A DNA stretch of 13,656 nt from CAVZKK01 sp964573475 (GCA_964573475.1 CAZNJT010000042.1:1-13656), one strand, 5' to 3'; shown: positions 5,934 through 12,677, counted from the stretch's first letter. A program made the numbers and translations. Notes: a model not told the origin generated them from the letters alone.

Positions 5934-6500
5934 TTAGATGGCGTCCGTTTTCGCTCTAACATGCTCTAACAATTTCTTCAAATGCATTGGAACCTCTAAT
6001 GTTGGTTGTAATGTTGCCATTGGCTTATTTTCAGGTAACCCCGACAATTTAATGATGTCCTCTAAAAGGGCGAGTTCATCGTCATTGCGCACATCACACA
6101 TTTCATAGCTGAAGCTCCGGGCACAAGCGGGAAACTGGAAGTTTTTGGGGGGGATGCCATTTTTCCACTCTACGGTGACTATCGTCTTTTCTGGAGTTAA
6201 CGTTGCGACCGATCCGTCTCTCTTTACAAGAAGGGGTGCCAATATATCAAACATCGATTTCTTTTCTTTTGCATCCGAGAAAGGAATTTCAATACTTCCT
6301 CTCTGACCAATTCTAATTTTGTTTTGGGAGAAACCTTCTATTCTAACGTCTAATACGCCATAACCTCTTCCGGCGCCATAACCACTTCGGTTTTTTTCTG
6401 AGCCCTCACACATAGTCACTTTAATTAGTGATGATTTCTCTAGTTTTTCCTTCGTGTTATCATAGTCAAGGTCAGATTCATAGATATTCTGAAATTTCAT
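5934..6500 (-). CDS. Unknown 188-aa soluble protein
   Basis: This is a soluble protein with no signal peptide or membrane segment. It has a Gly/Tyr-rich loop near residues 40-48 (SGYGAGRGYG) flanked by beta-strand-like segments (GVLDVRIEGF, RIGQRGSIEIPF, TIVTVEW). It has three Cys residues, including two in CARSFSYEMC, and a helical C-terminus. No motif is recognised. It is transcribed away from the operon at 6565; the two share an AT-rich divergent promoter, so they may be co-regulated by the winged-helix protein encoded next to it. The start ATG at 6500 lies about 9 bases after the expected transcription start. A role in the accessory element is likely from position, but the function is unknown. 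Confidence 0.65.
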   Translation of the reverse strand: MKFQNIYESDLDYDNTKEKLEKSSLIKVTMCEGSEKNRSGYGAGRGYGVLDVRIEGFSQNKIRIGQRGSIEIPFSDAKEKKSMFDILAPLLVKRDGSVATLTPEKTIVTVEWKNGIPPKNFQFPACARSFSYEMCDVRNDDELALLEDIIKLSGLPENKPMATLQPTLEVPMHLKKLLEHVRAKTDAI

Positions 6501-6530
6501 TTAGACCGAAAGATACGGGGTATAGTTCTC

Positions 6531-6550
6531 CTATTTAATACTTTATTAAA
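6531..6550. promoter_or_regulatory. Divergent promoter between 188-aa gene and accessory operon
   Basis: CTATTTAATACTTTATTAAA contains TATA-like words on both strands. On minus, TATTAAATAG predicts a start near 6509 for the gene at 6500. On plus, TATTTAAT predicts a start near 6560 for the gene at 6565. Both transcripts would be leaderless or nearly so. Confidence 0.55.
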
Positions 6551-6564
6551 AGAATGTGTAAAAA

Positions 6565-6786
6565 ATGCTGAAAAAAAATCACTTTTCACCCGAACAAGCC
6601 ATGAACCTTCTGAAATCGGCGGGAACCCCCTGTTCCATTTCTTATGTTGCCAAACAACTTGGCATAGCTTGGGTAACTGCACGGGCACTCCTCCTCAGGT
6701 TAGCCCTTGAAGGCAAAATTAAATCGCAAAAAACAACGACAAGTTTCGTCTTTTGGATCAATGAAAAAGGCGAGGTATCAGCATGA
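6565..6786 (+). CDS. Winged-helix DNA-binding protein
   Basis: This 73-aa protein is a single winged helix-turn-helix domain. It has helix 1 (SPEQAMNLLKSAG), then SISYVAKQLG followed by the recognition helix AWVTARALLLRLALEGKI and a beta wing (KSQKTTTSFVFWIN). The pattern is that of archaeal ArsR/MarR-like regulators. It is the first gene of the accessory operon and lies at the divergent promoter, so it probably controls both directions. Its TGA overlaps the next gene's ATG (ATGA at 6783-6786), giving translational coupling. ATG 6601 is an alternative start that would remove the first helix. Confidence 0.75.
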   Translation: MLKKNHFSPEQAMNLLKSAGTPCSISYVAKQLGIAWVTARALLLRLALEGKIKSQKTTTSFVFWINEKGEVSA

Positions 6787-7448
6787 CAACGGAAGAAGAA
6801 TTACAGCTTGTAAGCATGAAAATCTCTGAGGCTACTCGTGACTTTCTAAAAAAGGCAAAAGACCAACTAGGTGTCGGCAGCATTGACGCGGTGATCCATC
6901 GCCTTCATGAAATCGCTAACCAAAGTTGCTATATTGACTCCGATCTCGACAACATTCCATGCGACATTTATGAAAGCCAAAATGCAGCTCCCTTTAACTT
7001 CCGCAAATGCCCCCCATTTTGTCCACGATATAACAATGTGAAAACGTCACGTTGGTGGAAGGATATTATGGAGACCCCTAGTTATGGGGGCTTCACTAAA
7101 GAAGACTACGTTAATTATTGGTTGGAAGTCCATGAAGCCTCGTATTCGCGAGAAGCCTACGAAAAACGCATAAAGCAATGTGAAGAAAAACACCAAGGCG
7201 ATCCAACTTACAAACCAGGGAATTGGGACTACAACTGGGACCATGCGCCTTTTAAACCAACGCCTCCACCGAGTCGCGAGATTCTCGAAGCGCAATTCAA
7301 AGAAATCGTAGAAAGGGACAAGGAAGAAGTGTTGAAGGTGGAAAAACTCCGAAAACAACCATTATTTGACGAGTGGGCCAAGATTTGGAATTATCCCGCT
7401 TGCATCGAAGGTATCAAGACCATCAAAGATCCATTTAAGGATGATTGA
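6783..7448 (+). CDS. RHH-like N-terminus on an unknown 221-aa protein
   Basis: Residues 8-46 (LVSMKISEATRDFLKKAKDQ then LGVGSIDAVIHRL) have the strand-helix-helix look of a ribbon-helix-helix domain. The remainder is unusual. Residues 60-140 contain three Cys (CDIYE, RKCPPFC) and many aromatic residues. A Pro/Trp-rich segment follows (KPGNWDYNWDHAPFKPTPPP), then a charged helix (REILEAQFKEIVERDKEEVL), possibly a coiled coil. No catalytic motif is recognised. It overlaps the winged-helix gene by 4 bases. Its 3' end overlaps the first in-frame ATG (7441) of the spike-like gene, so it is part of the same operon. It could be a second regulator or an assembly factor. Confidence 0.65.
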   Translation: MTTEEELQLVSMKISEATRDFLKKAKDQLGVGSIDAVIHRLHEIANQSCYIDSDLDNIPCDIYESQNAAPFNFRKCPPFCPRYNNVKTSRWWKDIMETPSYGGFTKEDYVNYWLEVHEASYSREAYEKRIKQCEEKHQGDPTYKPGNWDYNWDHAPFKPTPPPSREILEAQFKEIVERDKEEVLKVEKLRKQPLFDEWAKIWNYPACIEGIKTIKDPFKDD

Positions 7449-7452
7449 TCCC

Positions 7453-8634
7453 ATGAAAAAGAAGACAAGTTATTTGATCGCGTTAATATCGATTCTTACA
7501 GGAAGTATTTCAGTTCCATTTATTCTGAGTTCTATGGGACCTGGTTACTTAACTGGAACTCAAGGATTAGAGGGACAGTTCAACAGTATCTACTTTAATG
7601 GAGCATATTGGAACACAACGAGTTATCCAACAGGTGCTACTCCTTCAAGTTTGTGTTTCGGATACACTATGGACTTCGACCCTGATGGAGCCGGAAATTA
7701 TAAGCCAGATTTATGTGGTAGTCAACAACCTATCACCGTTGACGCTGACGTTGCTCCGAAATCTTACGTATGGAGTGTCAAAGTGGGAAGTAAAACGTTT
7801 GCCAATGGAACCATCGCAGACGAGTACCAACAATTTGAAATGTACCGATACCAATGCTCATGGGCTATTGATATTTGGCTTAGCGGTTCGGAAGCTGAGG
7901 CTCTTGGGAGAGGCAGTGTAATTATCGGAGACCGAGAAGAGGACCCGACTTACGCTAGCTCAGCAATTTGGATTAAAGTTGTTCCGAGGAGCTTTGTATA
8001 CTTCACGCAGAATCCAGACCACGTTTACTTTGCGCCTTGCTATATTGGTTTGAAACAAGATGTTGAATGGGCTGGAATAGATGAGAAAGGACAAAAAATC
8101 TTAGATGACTCCGACATTAAAAAAATCGAGGACATCATTCCTAAAGTACAAGGTGAAACACCAGGGTTTTATTATCAACGTGGTGGCGGAGATGTTGTAA
8201 CTGAAGACACATTCACATATTACCAGTATCAAGACATCAAGTTGGACCCAGAAATTTTCAGAGATGAATATTGGATGCGCTTTAATCTAGTGCAGTTTAA
8301 ACCTTTCAATAGTTGGGACTATGGAATATATCATCATTGGAAGTTTCCTTCAACTGAACTAAAATTTTTGGTTTACTTATTTGTAGTTGGACAATGGACA
8401 GTTTACATTAAAACAGGCGAAGTCCCAGTACTTAACCCGCATACTCCGATTGTGGGAAGCACTAATCCGTTTGGAGGCATCTTTGATTTCTTATCAAACC
8501 CCTTCTTTTGGATGGGGTCATTCTTGGTTGGGAGCTTCATTCTGATTGTTCTCTTGCTACTTTTCGCGCCGACAGCCCTCACAGTCATCACTCAAGCCCT
8601 CTTTGGAAGAAAGAAAGGAAGCGCGAGGGGATAG
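7453..8634 (+). CDS. Spike-like surface protein with C-terminal membrane anchor
   Basis: The protein is 393 aa from ATG 7453. It has a cleavable-type signal peptide (MKKKTSYLIALISILTGSIS), a large extracellular part rich in Tyr, Trp and Asn with four Cys (able to form two disulfides), and one strong C-terminal membrane helix (MGSFLVGSFILIVLLLLF) followed by a basic tail RKKGSARG. DFDPDGAGNYKPD at about residues 74-86 resembles a calcium-binding DxDxDG loop. The frame is open back to 7366 and has an ATG at 7441, but AAGGA at 7437-7441 is well placed only for 7453, and that start gives a clean signal peptide. The topology matches virus spikes such as pleolipovirus VP4-type proteins and also archaeal surface adhesins. 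I see no sequence motif specific to either. Confidence 0.8.
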   Translation: MKKKTSYLIALISILTGSISVPFILSSMGPGYLTGTQGLEGQFNSIYFNGAYWNTTSYPTGATPSSLCFGYTMDFDPDGAGNYKPDLCGSQQPITVDADVAPKSYVWSVKVGSKTFANGTIADEYQQFEMYRYQCSWAIDIWLSGSEAEALGRGSVIIGDREEDPTYASSAIWIKVVPRSFVYFTQNPDHVYFAPCYIGLKQDVEWAGIDEKGQKILDDSDIKKIEDIIPKVQGETPGFYYQRGGGDVVTEDTFTYYQYQDIKLDPEIFRDEYWMRFNLVQFKPFNSWDYGIYHHWKFPSTELKFLVYLFVVGQWTVYIKTGEVPVLNPHTPIVGSTNPFGGIFDFLSNPFFWMGSFLVGSFILIVLLLLFAPTALTVITQALFGRKKGSARG

Positions 8635-8638
8635 TTTA

Positions 8639-9106
8639 ATGCAACAAAAGACCATAGCTTTACTGATAATTGCGATATTGATGAGCTTCGGCTTCCTAGC
8701 TGGAACCTTCGTTAACATAATCATTAGTCAACAGAACATTCCCGCAAGCCACAAAGCCATCGTTGACTCAATGAAAATAAAAGACACATGGGCATATGTT
8801 GAGCTAACACCAAAATTAGTAGAATCAAACAATGTAGAATGTGCAAAAGGGCTAAGCGTGTTCTTCACAAAAGGGAAAATGTATCCAGAAACGGTTTGGC
8901 TTTGGCAAAGGTACGGAGACACGGAGTTGGTGATGAACATTTGGGGACCAGACGAAAGCGGCAAAACATACGGCATAGAAATCAGTAGGTTAACCTGGGA
9001 TCCATTCGAAGTTAAAATCAACGGAGTAACAAAACTAATAATAGACCCAGTAACTAGCGTTGAACCCGCGATAGGATACTATCAACTAGAAGTAACACTA
9101 CCATGA
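8639..9106 (+). CDS. 155-aa extracellular protein with N-terminal membrane anchor
   Basis: An N-terminal hydrophobic helix (residues 5-28, TIALLIIAILMSFGFLAGTF) has only one Lys before it, so it could be an uncleaved anchor or a signal peptide. The rest is a beta-rich domain with one Cys and a WLWQRYGDTELVMNIWGPDE segment. No family is recognised. The frame extends upstream into the previous gene, but ATG 8639 follows GAGGGG by about 8 bases and lies 4 bases after the spike gene's stop codon, so that start is clear. It probably acts at the cell surface or in the particle envelope together with the spike-like protein. Confidence 0.75.
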   Translation: MQQKTIALLIIAILMSFGFLAGTFVNIIISQQNIPASHKAIVDSMKIKDTWAYVELTPKLVESNNVECAKGLSVFFTKGKMYPETVWLWQRYGDTELVMNIWGPDESGKTYGIEISRLTWDPFEVKINGVTKLIIDPVTSVEPAIGYYQLEVTLP

Positions 9107-9110
9107 ATTT

Positions 9111-9121
9111 TCCCCTTTTTT
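9111..9121 (+). terminator. Pyrimidine-rich terminator inside the accessory operon
   Basis: TCCCCTTTTTT directly follows the 155-aa gene, in the only sizeable gap (73 bases) of the cluster. It may end or attenuate transcription, setting a different level for the downstream small membrane proteins. Confidence 0.4.
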
Positions 9122-9179
9122 CTGTAAAATTTCGACAAAAGAAAGCAAAAAGATGAAACAAAAAAGTAAGTGAAACCCC

Positions 9180-9635
9180 ATGTCACGCCGACTTGTTTTT
9201 ACTATCTTTTCCATGGCATTAATACTCTTAACTCTATGTACGTTTTTTTGCATAGCCTTATTTTTGTCTTCAAATTCACAAAATGGCACCCAAGAAACTC
9301 AAGTACTACAGATTTTCTTGGACCAAAATCTTTCGATCCCCTATAGGGGGCAGTCCCCGATTCAGTGGGACATCATTCGCCTTGGAGTCGTCAACTTCAC
9401 AATTTGGCTGAAAAACAATGGCTCCATCCCTTTAGAGCATCTTTTGTTGATTCCTCCTCCTCTTCCAGCGAATATCACGCTGTCATGGGATTGCGAGAAT
9501 TGCACCTTGGCACCTCATGAAACAAAACAAGCGACCCTTACATTCAATGCCCCTGCGTCTTCTAATGCAGAAAACATATTTTGTCTTCTTGGGCGATTTT
9601 ACATTTTTTATTTTAAAAAGAGTGATCTGAGTTGA
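9180..9635 (+). CDS. Membrane-anchored beta-sandwich-like protein, 151 aa
   Basis: A long hydrophobic segment at residues 5-30 (LVFTIFSMALILLTLCTFFC) acts as signal or anchor. The domain after it has the pattern of an Ig-like or NEW3-like beta sandwich found in archaeal surface proteins: VNFTIWLKNNGSIPLEHLLL, PANITLSWD, then APHETKQATLTFNAPAS. Several N-x-S/T sites suggest glycosylation. CENC could form a disulfide. A 12-bp DNA palindrome CCCCTATAGGGG lies in its coding sequence at 9338-9349. The stop codon TGA (9633-9635) overlaps the TTG start of the following 59-aa gene. Confidence 0.7.
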   Translation: MSRRLVFTIFSMALILLTLCTFFCIALFLSSNSQNGTQETQVLQIFLDQNLSIPYRGQSPIQWDIIRLGVVNFTIWLKNNGSIPLEHLLLIPPPLPANITLSWDCENCTLAPHETKQATLTFNAPASSNAENIFCLLGRFYIFYFKKSDLS

Positions 9636-9811
9636 GTAAAAAATTTGAATTGTTGCGGGCTATGGTCTTTGTTTTGTTGCTAACTATGGTTCTTGCCTTC
9701 GTTCCCATCTCTCATGGTGACGTGCAGACATCTCTAATTGTCTCTGTTGGAACTTTTCTTTTAAGCGTGATAATCGCGGGTGTTCTCATGTTCATTTTTC
9801 GGCGAGGCTAA
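9632..9811 (+). CDS. 59-aa membrane protein, coat-protein-like, TTG start
   Basis: TTG at 9632 overlaps the TGA of the previous gene (TTGA) and opens a 59-codon frame ending in TAA at 9811. The peptide has a basic start (MSKKFELLRA), a hydrophobic helix (MVFVLLLTMVLAF) with a plausible signal cleavage after VPISHG, a short polar linker (DVQTS), then a second helix (LIVSVGTFLLSVIIAGVLMF) and a basic end (FRRG). This is the layout of filamentous-phage pVIII-type coat proteins and is similar in size and hydropathy to the small two-helix coat proteins of spindle-shaped archaeal viruses. Homology cannot be judged at this length. The overlap on the left and the 4-base gap to the next gene support it as a real gene. 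Confidence 0.65.
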   Translation: MSKKFELLRAMVFVLLLTMVLAFVPISHGDVQTSLIVSVGTFLLSVIIAGVLMFIFRRG

Positions 9812-9815
9812 CCAT

Positions 9816-9968
9816 ATGAGTCTACAAATAGACACATATACAGCATTGGTCATAATAAGTGCATTTTCTGGATTTGGCGCTGCGATGGGAACAGAATTTG
9901 CAAGATTCCTAATTTCTCTTCTAAAGGATCGAATTCAAAAAGCCAAAAACAACCATACTCCAAAATGA
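9816..9968 (+). CDS. 50-aa single-pass membrane protein
   Basis: ATG 9816 gives a 50-aa protein: a short polar N-terminus (MSLQIDTYT), a Gly/Ala-rich helix (ALVIISAFSGFGAAMGTEFA), then an amphipathic and basic tail (RFLISLLKDRIQKAKNNHTPK). The frame is open back to 9780, but GAGG at 9804-9807 is well spaced for 9816, which lies 4 bases after the preceding stop codon. GxGxAxG-type packing in the helix suits an oligomer in the membrane, such as a small coat or pore protein. A thin cytoplasmic adaptor is an alternative. It completes a run of membrane proteins encoded in one operon. Confidence 0.65.
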   Translation: MSLQIDTYTALVIISAFSGFGAAMGTEFARFLISLLKDRIQKAKNNHTPK

Positions 9969-10156
9969 CTATGGGCAAAGGGTTCATAGTGGTTGTTTTC
10001 CGTCTTTTAGTGGCTGCCTGGTCCAGCTGGCCAGATCTCGCAAACGGCACCTTAACGTCCCCTCTCCCGGCGCCTGGCAGCCTAATCCTCAGCTCTATGC
10101 GGCTGCTTAACGTCCCCTCTGGCGCCATTGGGGGGGGAATCATTAAAGACATGTGA
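9965..10156 (+). CDS. Doubtful 63-aa ORF through a GC-rich repeat
   Basis: ATG 9965 overlaps the previous TGA (ATGA) and the first 18 residues are hydrophobic (GKGFIVVVFRLLVAAW). From residue 20 on, it is read through a GC-rich island with a 15-bp direct repeat whose 55-base offset is not a multiple of three. The rest is therefore unlikely to be selected as protein. It could be a real short membrane protein whose 3' end was replaced, or no gene at all. Confidence 0.25.
   Translation: MTMGKGFIVVVFRLLVAAWSSWPDLANGTLTSPLPAPGSLILSSMRLLNVPSGAIGGGIIKDM
10012..10140. repeat. GC-rich island with 15-bp direct repeat
   Basis: CTTAACGTCCCCTCT occurs at 10051-10065 and 10106-10120, each followed by GGCGCC within 0-3 bases. 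GGCTGCC at 10012-10018 is reverse-complemented at 10076-10082, and short palindromes (CCAGCTGG, AGATCT, GGCGCC) are packed around them. The stretch is clearly richer in G+C than its surroundings, which in hot or AT-rich genomes often marks structured RNA. It may be an ncRNA, a leader of the 10209 gene or an inserted repeat. Confidence 0.5.
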
Positions 10157-10177
10157 CCTTCGTTTGAGTGAGTAATA

Positions 10178-10187
10178 TTTAATATAT
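10178..10187 (+). promoter_or_regulatory. TATA box of the double zinc-site gene
   Basis: TTTAATATAT is centred 26 bases before ATG 10209, the spacing expected for a leaderless archaeal transcript. Confidence 0.6.
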
Positions 10188-10208
10188 TTGAAAGCATAAC
10201 TACTACAT

Positions 10209-10856
10209 ATGCAAAATTCTTATCGACATCTTGTTGAACTGCGCGAAGAAATAACCATGTCTCAGTCACGCATTCTAGTAAAAGGCAAAGTGGTGCCGAA
10301 CAAAATACCTGAGAACCCTGATGTCTGTCCTCTCGATTGCAAGAAAAACCCTAACCTTCGTTTAAAACGTGACCTTCGTTTCATTGAACCTCAGAGAACT
10401 CTCGTAACGAGGCATCATGCAGATAAAAATCTAGGATTATTTAGCTGTGACGGGTGCCCTCATTTACTTTTCAAAAGTCTAATCGTTCCAACTCCTTCTA
10501 GGGCGCAAAAACTGAACATGCAATTAAGTGAAGAAAGCGCATTTGATCAGTCCCATATCCCCATCGAAAAACCTTCTATCGAGAAAATCGCCCCATTGAT
10601 TACTACGAGTATGGTAGTTGACAACGAAAAAACAGGGGTCTTAGAATACGAAGGACCTAGCCCAACTGCAATGAACGGAGACTTCAAGCTGCTAACTGAA
10701 AGAATGAATAAAACCCTTCATACTCGCGGTTTTGCTTTAATTTGTTTAAGATGCAACGAGCCAATCGAAGTGGGTACTCTTTATCATAGAAGTGGGCTGA
10801 GTCGAAAAACAAAAAAGTTCTATCATAAGGAATGTTGGGAAGCTCTACTAAATTAA
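10209..10856 (+). CDS. 215-aa protein with two putative zinc sites
   Basis: There are two Cys/His clusters. The first is C40-x3-C44 with C80-x2-C83-x-H85 (CPLDC ... CDGCPH). The second, at the C-terminus, is C179-x2-C182 with H193 and H206-x2-C209 (CLRCNEPIEVG ... YHKEC), a treble-clef or LIM-like arrangement. The middle (residues 90-170) is polar and poorly structured. This suggests a nucleic-acid or protein adaptor in the cytoplasm; no family is recognised. ATG 10209 is favoured by the TATA spacing. An internal ATG at 10257 would remove 16 residues without touching the zinc sites. It is a single-gene unit. Confidence 0.7.
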   Translation: MQNSYRHLVELREEITMSQSRILVKGKVVPNKIPENPDVCPLDCKKNPNLRLKRDLRFIEPQRTLVTRHHADKNLGLFSCDGCPHLLFKSLIVPTPSRAQKLNMQLSEESAFDQSHIPIEKPSIEKIAPLITTSMVVDNEKTGVLEYEGPSPTAMNGDFKLLTERMNKTLHTRGFALICLRCNEPIEVGTLYHRSGLSRKTKKFYHKECWEALLN

Positions 10857-10936
10857 CGCCTAATCTGCTGCCTAGCCTTCGATGTGTCACATTCGTTAAG
10901 CCAAAACTTACATAGCGCGCTTGATTATTCGCAAAA

Positions 10937-10946
10937 CCTTATAATT
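10937..10946 (+). promoter_or_regulatory. TATA-like box before the hairpin unit
   Basis: CCTTATAATT is centred about 27 bases before GGGAGTGAGG at 10971, so a plus-strand transcript would begin at the foot of the stem. Confidence 0.45.
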
Positions 10947-10970
10947 GTTGAACCCTTAAGATAGAAAAAT

Positions 10971-11043
10971 GGGAGTGAGGGACGCGAAGAGGTCTTCTCT
11001 ATGCCTTACCCGCAGTGAGTGACTTTTTCAGTTCCTCGCTCCC
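10971..11043. ncRNA. Candidate structured RNA or integrase terminator
   Basis: GGGAGTGAGG (10971-10980) pairs with CCTCGCTCCC (11034-11043) in a 10-bp stem with one G-U pair. Inside lies GAAGAGGTCTTC (10986-10997), a second small hairpin. On plus, a TATA-like box is correctly placed to start a 73-nt RNA at the stem. On minus, the stem follows the stop codon of the 437-aa recombinase by 3 bases and runs into ATTTTTCTATC, a terminator-like T-tract. It has no box C/D or H/ACA signature and is not a tRNA. It may instead be the recombinase's attachment site. Confidence 0.4.
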
Positions 11044-11045
11044 TC

Positions 11046-12359
11046 TTATGCAAGGGCTTCGATGACTGCTAGTAGTGTGCCTACTTGTCCTTCGTTGATG
11101 TTGATTCCCTTTTCTGCTAACGTCTTCTGTACATTCTCAATTTTTTGGTTCCTTATTACTTCGTCTATGTCTTTTCTGAATACGAATGATTGCCGCCCTT
11201 TTTCTATTTGCTTAGTCAACTTCGGCGCGTAGTGTTCCATCAAGACCTTCATTTCGGTCCATCCAACACAAAAGCATGTTTTAACTCCTTTGCCCGTTCC
11301 GATCAGACAAACGGGATTCATTTCTAAGACTTCTAAGGCATGTTTGACGAGGCTTTTGCGGAACGATTTTCCGGTTAGTACCTTTCCTTCAATACCCGCG
11401 TTCTTGCCCGCTTGCTTAATCATATCGTTGACTTGTTGCGCAGTCATAGGGTTGCCATGCCCGTTGACAAACAAGAACCCTTCTTTCGGGCTGCCCCTCT
11501 TCTCAAGATAATCTTTCAGAAACTTCACAGTATCATCGGATAAACCCGTGACATTCCACCAAGTGTCGCCTTTGTCAAGCATTCTTAAGCGATGGTTGTC
11601 TAGGTCTAAGTTTTCTATTCTTATGCCTAGTAGTCCGCGTCCTTCTTTTGCATCGCCCGTTCTACACGCAATGTTAAAAGGCAATGCAATGATGCACTTG
11701 TTTCGTGCCTTAGTTACTTCGTCTTCATATGGAACGTTTTCTATCATGCTTACAATTTGGGCTATATCCAAATAATATTCTTCTTTGCCCGCGAGAGATC
11801 GCTTTGCTTTGTGAGTTTTCCGTGTCGGCAATAATCCAAGATCTATGAAGGGAAACTCTTGAGGGCACTTTTTGGCAAGTTGTCTAAGCGGTACTATTAC
11901 ATTGTGTTGTTGGTAGGGTTGGAATGTTTGTACGAATTCGAGTATATCATCGCTTGTCCATAGCTTCGGGCGGCCTCTTTCTGGATGGTACTTTTTTTGA
12001 TAGTTGTGGAATCTTTGAATGAAACCAAAGTAACCGCGTATGGCGTCTTCGTTTGAAAATCCTTTTTGTCTTCCTATCCACTTTTGAATTTCTGAATAGT
12101 CTTCTATGTTCTTTTCAATCTCAAAGGTATCGGGAATTGGAAAGCGCTTTAGAAATCTTATGATGGTCCTTCTTGAAACACTTAACGCCTCTGCAACCAA
12201 ACCCTTGTTATCATATCGTTCGGCTAAAGCCCAAACTCTTTCTTTGTCTTTCTCAATTAACTTCGATCGTCTGCCCCCATTAGACTCTGTTATCAAACTT
12301 CGCAACCATGCCATGCGCTCATCTGTATTCCATATGTTCCACTCTTTCGGTCTTCTCAT
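11046..12359 (-). CDS. HTH-fused tyrosine recombinase, 437 aa
   Basis: The catalytic domain of a tyrosine recombinase is clear: Arg233 in ACRTGDA, Lys263 in LDKGDTWW, Lys331-x-x-Arg334 in KSFRKSL (Lys for the usual His), Trp367 in CVGW and the nucleophile Tyr377 in MEHYAPKL. Residues 43-72 are a helix-turn-helix (EALSVSRRTIIRFLKRF), and 85-180 look like a core-binding SAM-like domain. A tail of about 50 residues follows the catalytic Tyr. The protein is longer than a typical XerA (about 290 aa) because of the N-terminal HTH and the tail. TAAGG precedes ATG 12359 by 4 bases. It should cut and rejoin DNA for an integrated element. It is unrelated in detail to the SSV-type enzyme at 12678. Confidence 0.85.
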   Translation of the reverse strand: MRRPKEWNIWNTDERMAWLRSLITESNGGRRSKLIEKDKERVWALAERYDNKGLVAEALSVSRRTIIRFLKRFPIPDTFEIEKNIEDYSEIQKWIGRQKGFSNEDAIRGYFGFIQRFHNYQKKYHPERGRPKLWTSDDILEFVQTFQPYQQHNVIVPLRQLAKKCPQEFPFIDLGLLPTRKTHKAKRSLAGKEEYYLDIAQIVSMIENVPYEDEVTKARNKCIIALPFNIACRTGDAKEGRGLLGIRIENLDLDNHRLRMLDKGDTWWNVTGLSDDTVKFLKDYLEKRGSPKEGFLFVNGHGNPMTAQQVNDMIKQAGKNAGIEGKVLTGKSFRKSLVKHALEVLEMNPVCLIGTGKGVKTCFCVGWTEMKVLMEHYAPKLTKQIEKGRQSFVFRKDIDEVIRNQKIENVQKTLAEKGININEGQVGTLLAVIEALA

Positions 12360-12493
12360 TTTGCCTTACCCCATTATAGTGCATTTGTCACGCACACATT
12401 TATCATTTACTAACCAAAAAAAAGATAAAAGAAGCGCAAAATAAGTTTCTTTAGGCGTATATACGAGTTTTTGCGCCCTTTCTTTTTACAGAA

Positions 12494-12519
12494 TTATGTC
12501 ACATTTTGTTAGCGTGCGC
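12494..12519. repeat. TTATGTCACAT plus TAGCGTGCGC words in the int spacer
   Basis: TTATGTCACAT (12494-12504) and TAGCGTGCGC (12510-12519) both also occur near the tldE end, at 4282-4292 and 4245-4254, in swapped order. A similar pair, TGTCACAT and TAGCGCGC, lies at 10885-10920. Single 10-11-base matches are expected by chance in a window this size; the repeated pairing is what draws attention. Confidence 0.3.
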
Positions 12520-12590
12520 TTTACTATGAGACAATTCAGAAAACTAGATAAAAGAGGTAAGTTGCGCGCACGCCCTCCCATAAGGTCAAG

Positions 12591-12627
12591 TTGGTTGGTT
12601 GGCGTAAAGTTTTATCCAACCAACCAA
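12591..12627. repeat. 12-bp perfect inverted repeat TTGGTTGGTTGG
   Basis: TTGGTTGGTTGG (12591-12602) and CCAACCAACCAA (12616-12627) enclose 13 bases. A second small dyad, CAGCCAGGGCTG, is at 12641-12652. Both lie just beyond the stop of the SSV-type integrase on minus, so they could end its transcript, or serve as recombinase arm sites. There is no T-tract after the stem on minus. Confidence 0.65.
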
Positions 12628-12677
12628 TGACTTTTAGGATCAGCCAGGGCTGCTCTTCCCTAAAATACATTAACAAA

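Noticed and set aside
7598..7921. 107-aa plus-strand ORF in another frame of the spike gene
   Set aside because: Inside the clear 393-aa frame and without signal, ribosome site or plausible domain.
9850..10269. 139-aa minus-strand ORF
   Set aside because: It runs antisense to the 50-aa gene, the GC-rich island and the promoter and start of the zinc-site gene, with no ribosome site.
10971..11043. tRNA or box C/D sRNA
   Set aside because: No T-loop or D-loop consensus, and no RTGATGA/CTGA boxes at the stem ends.
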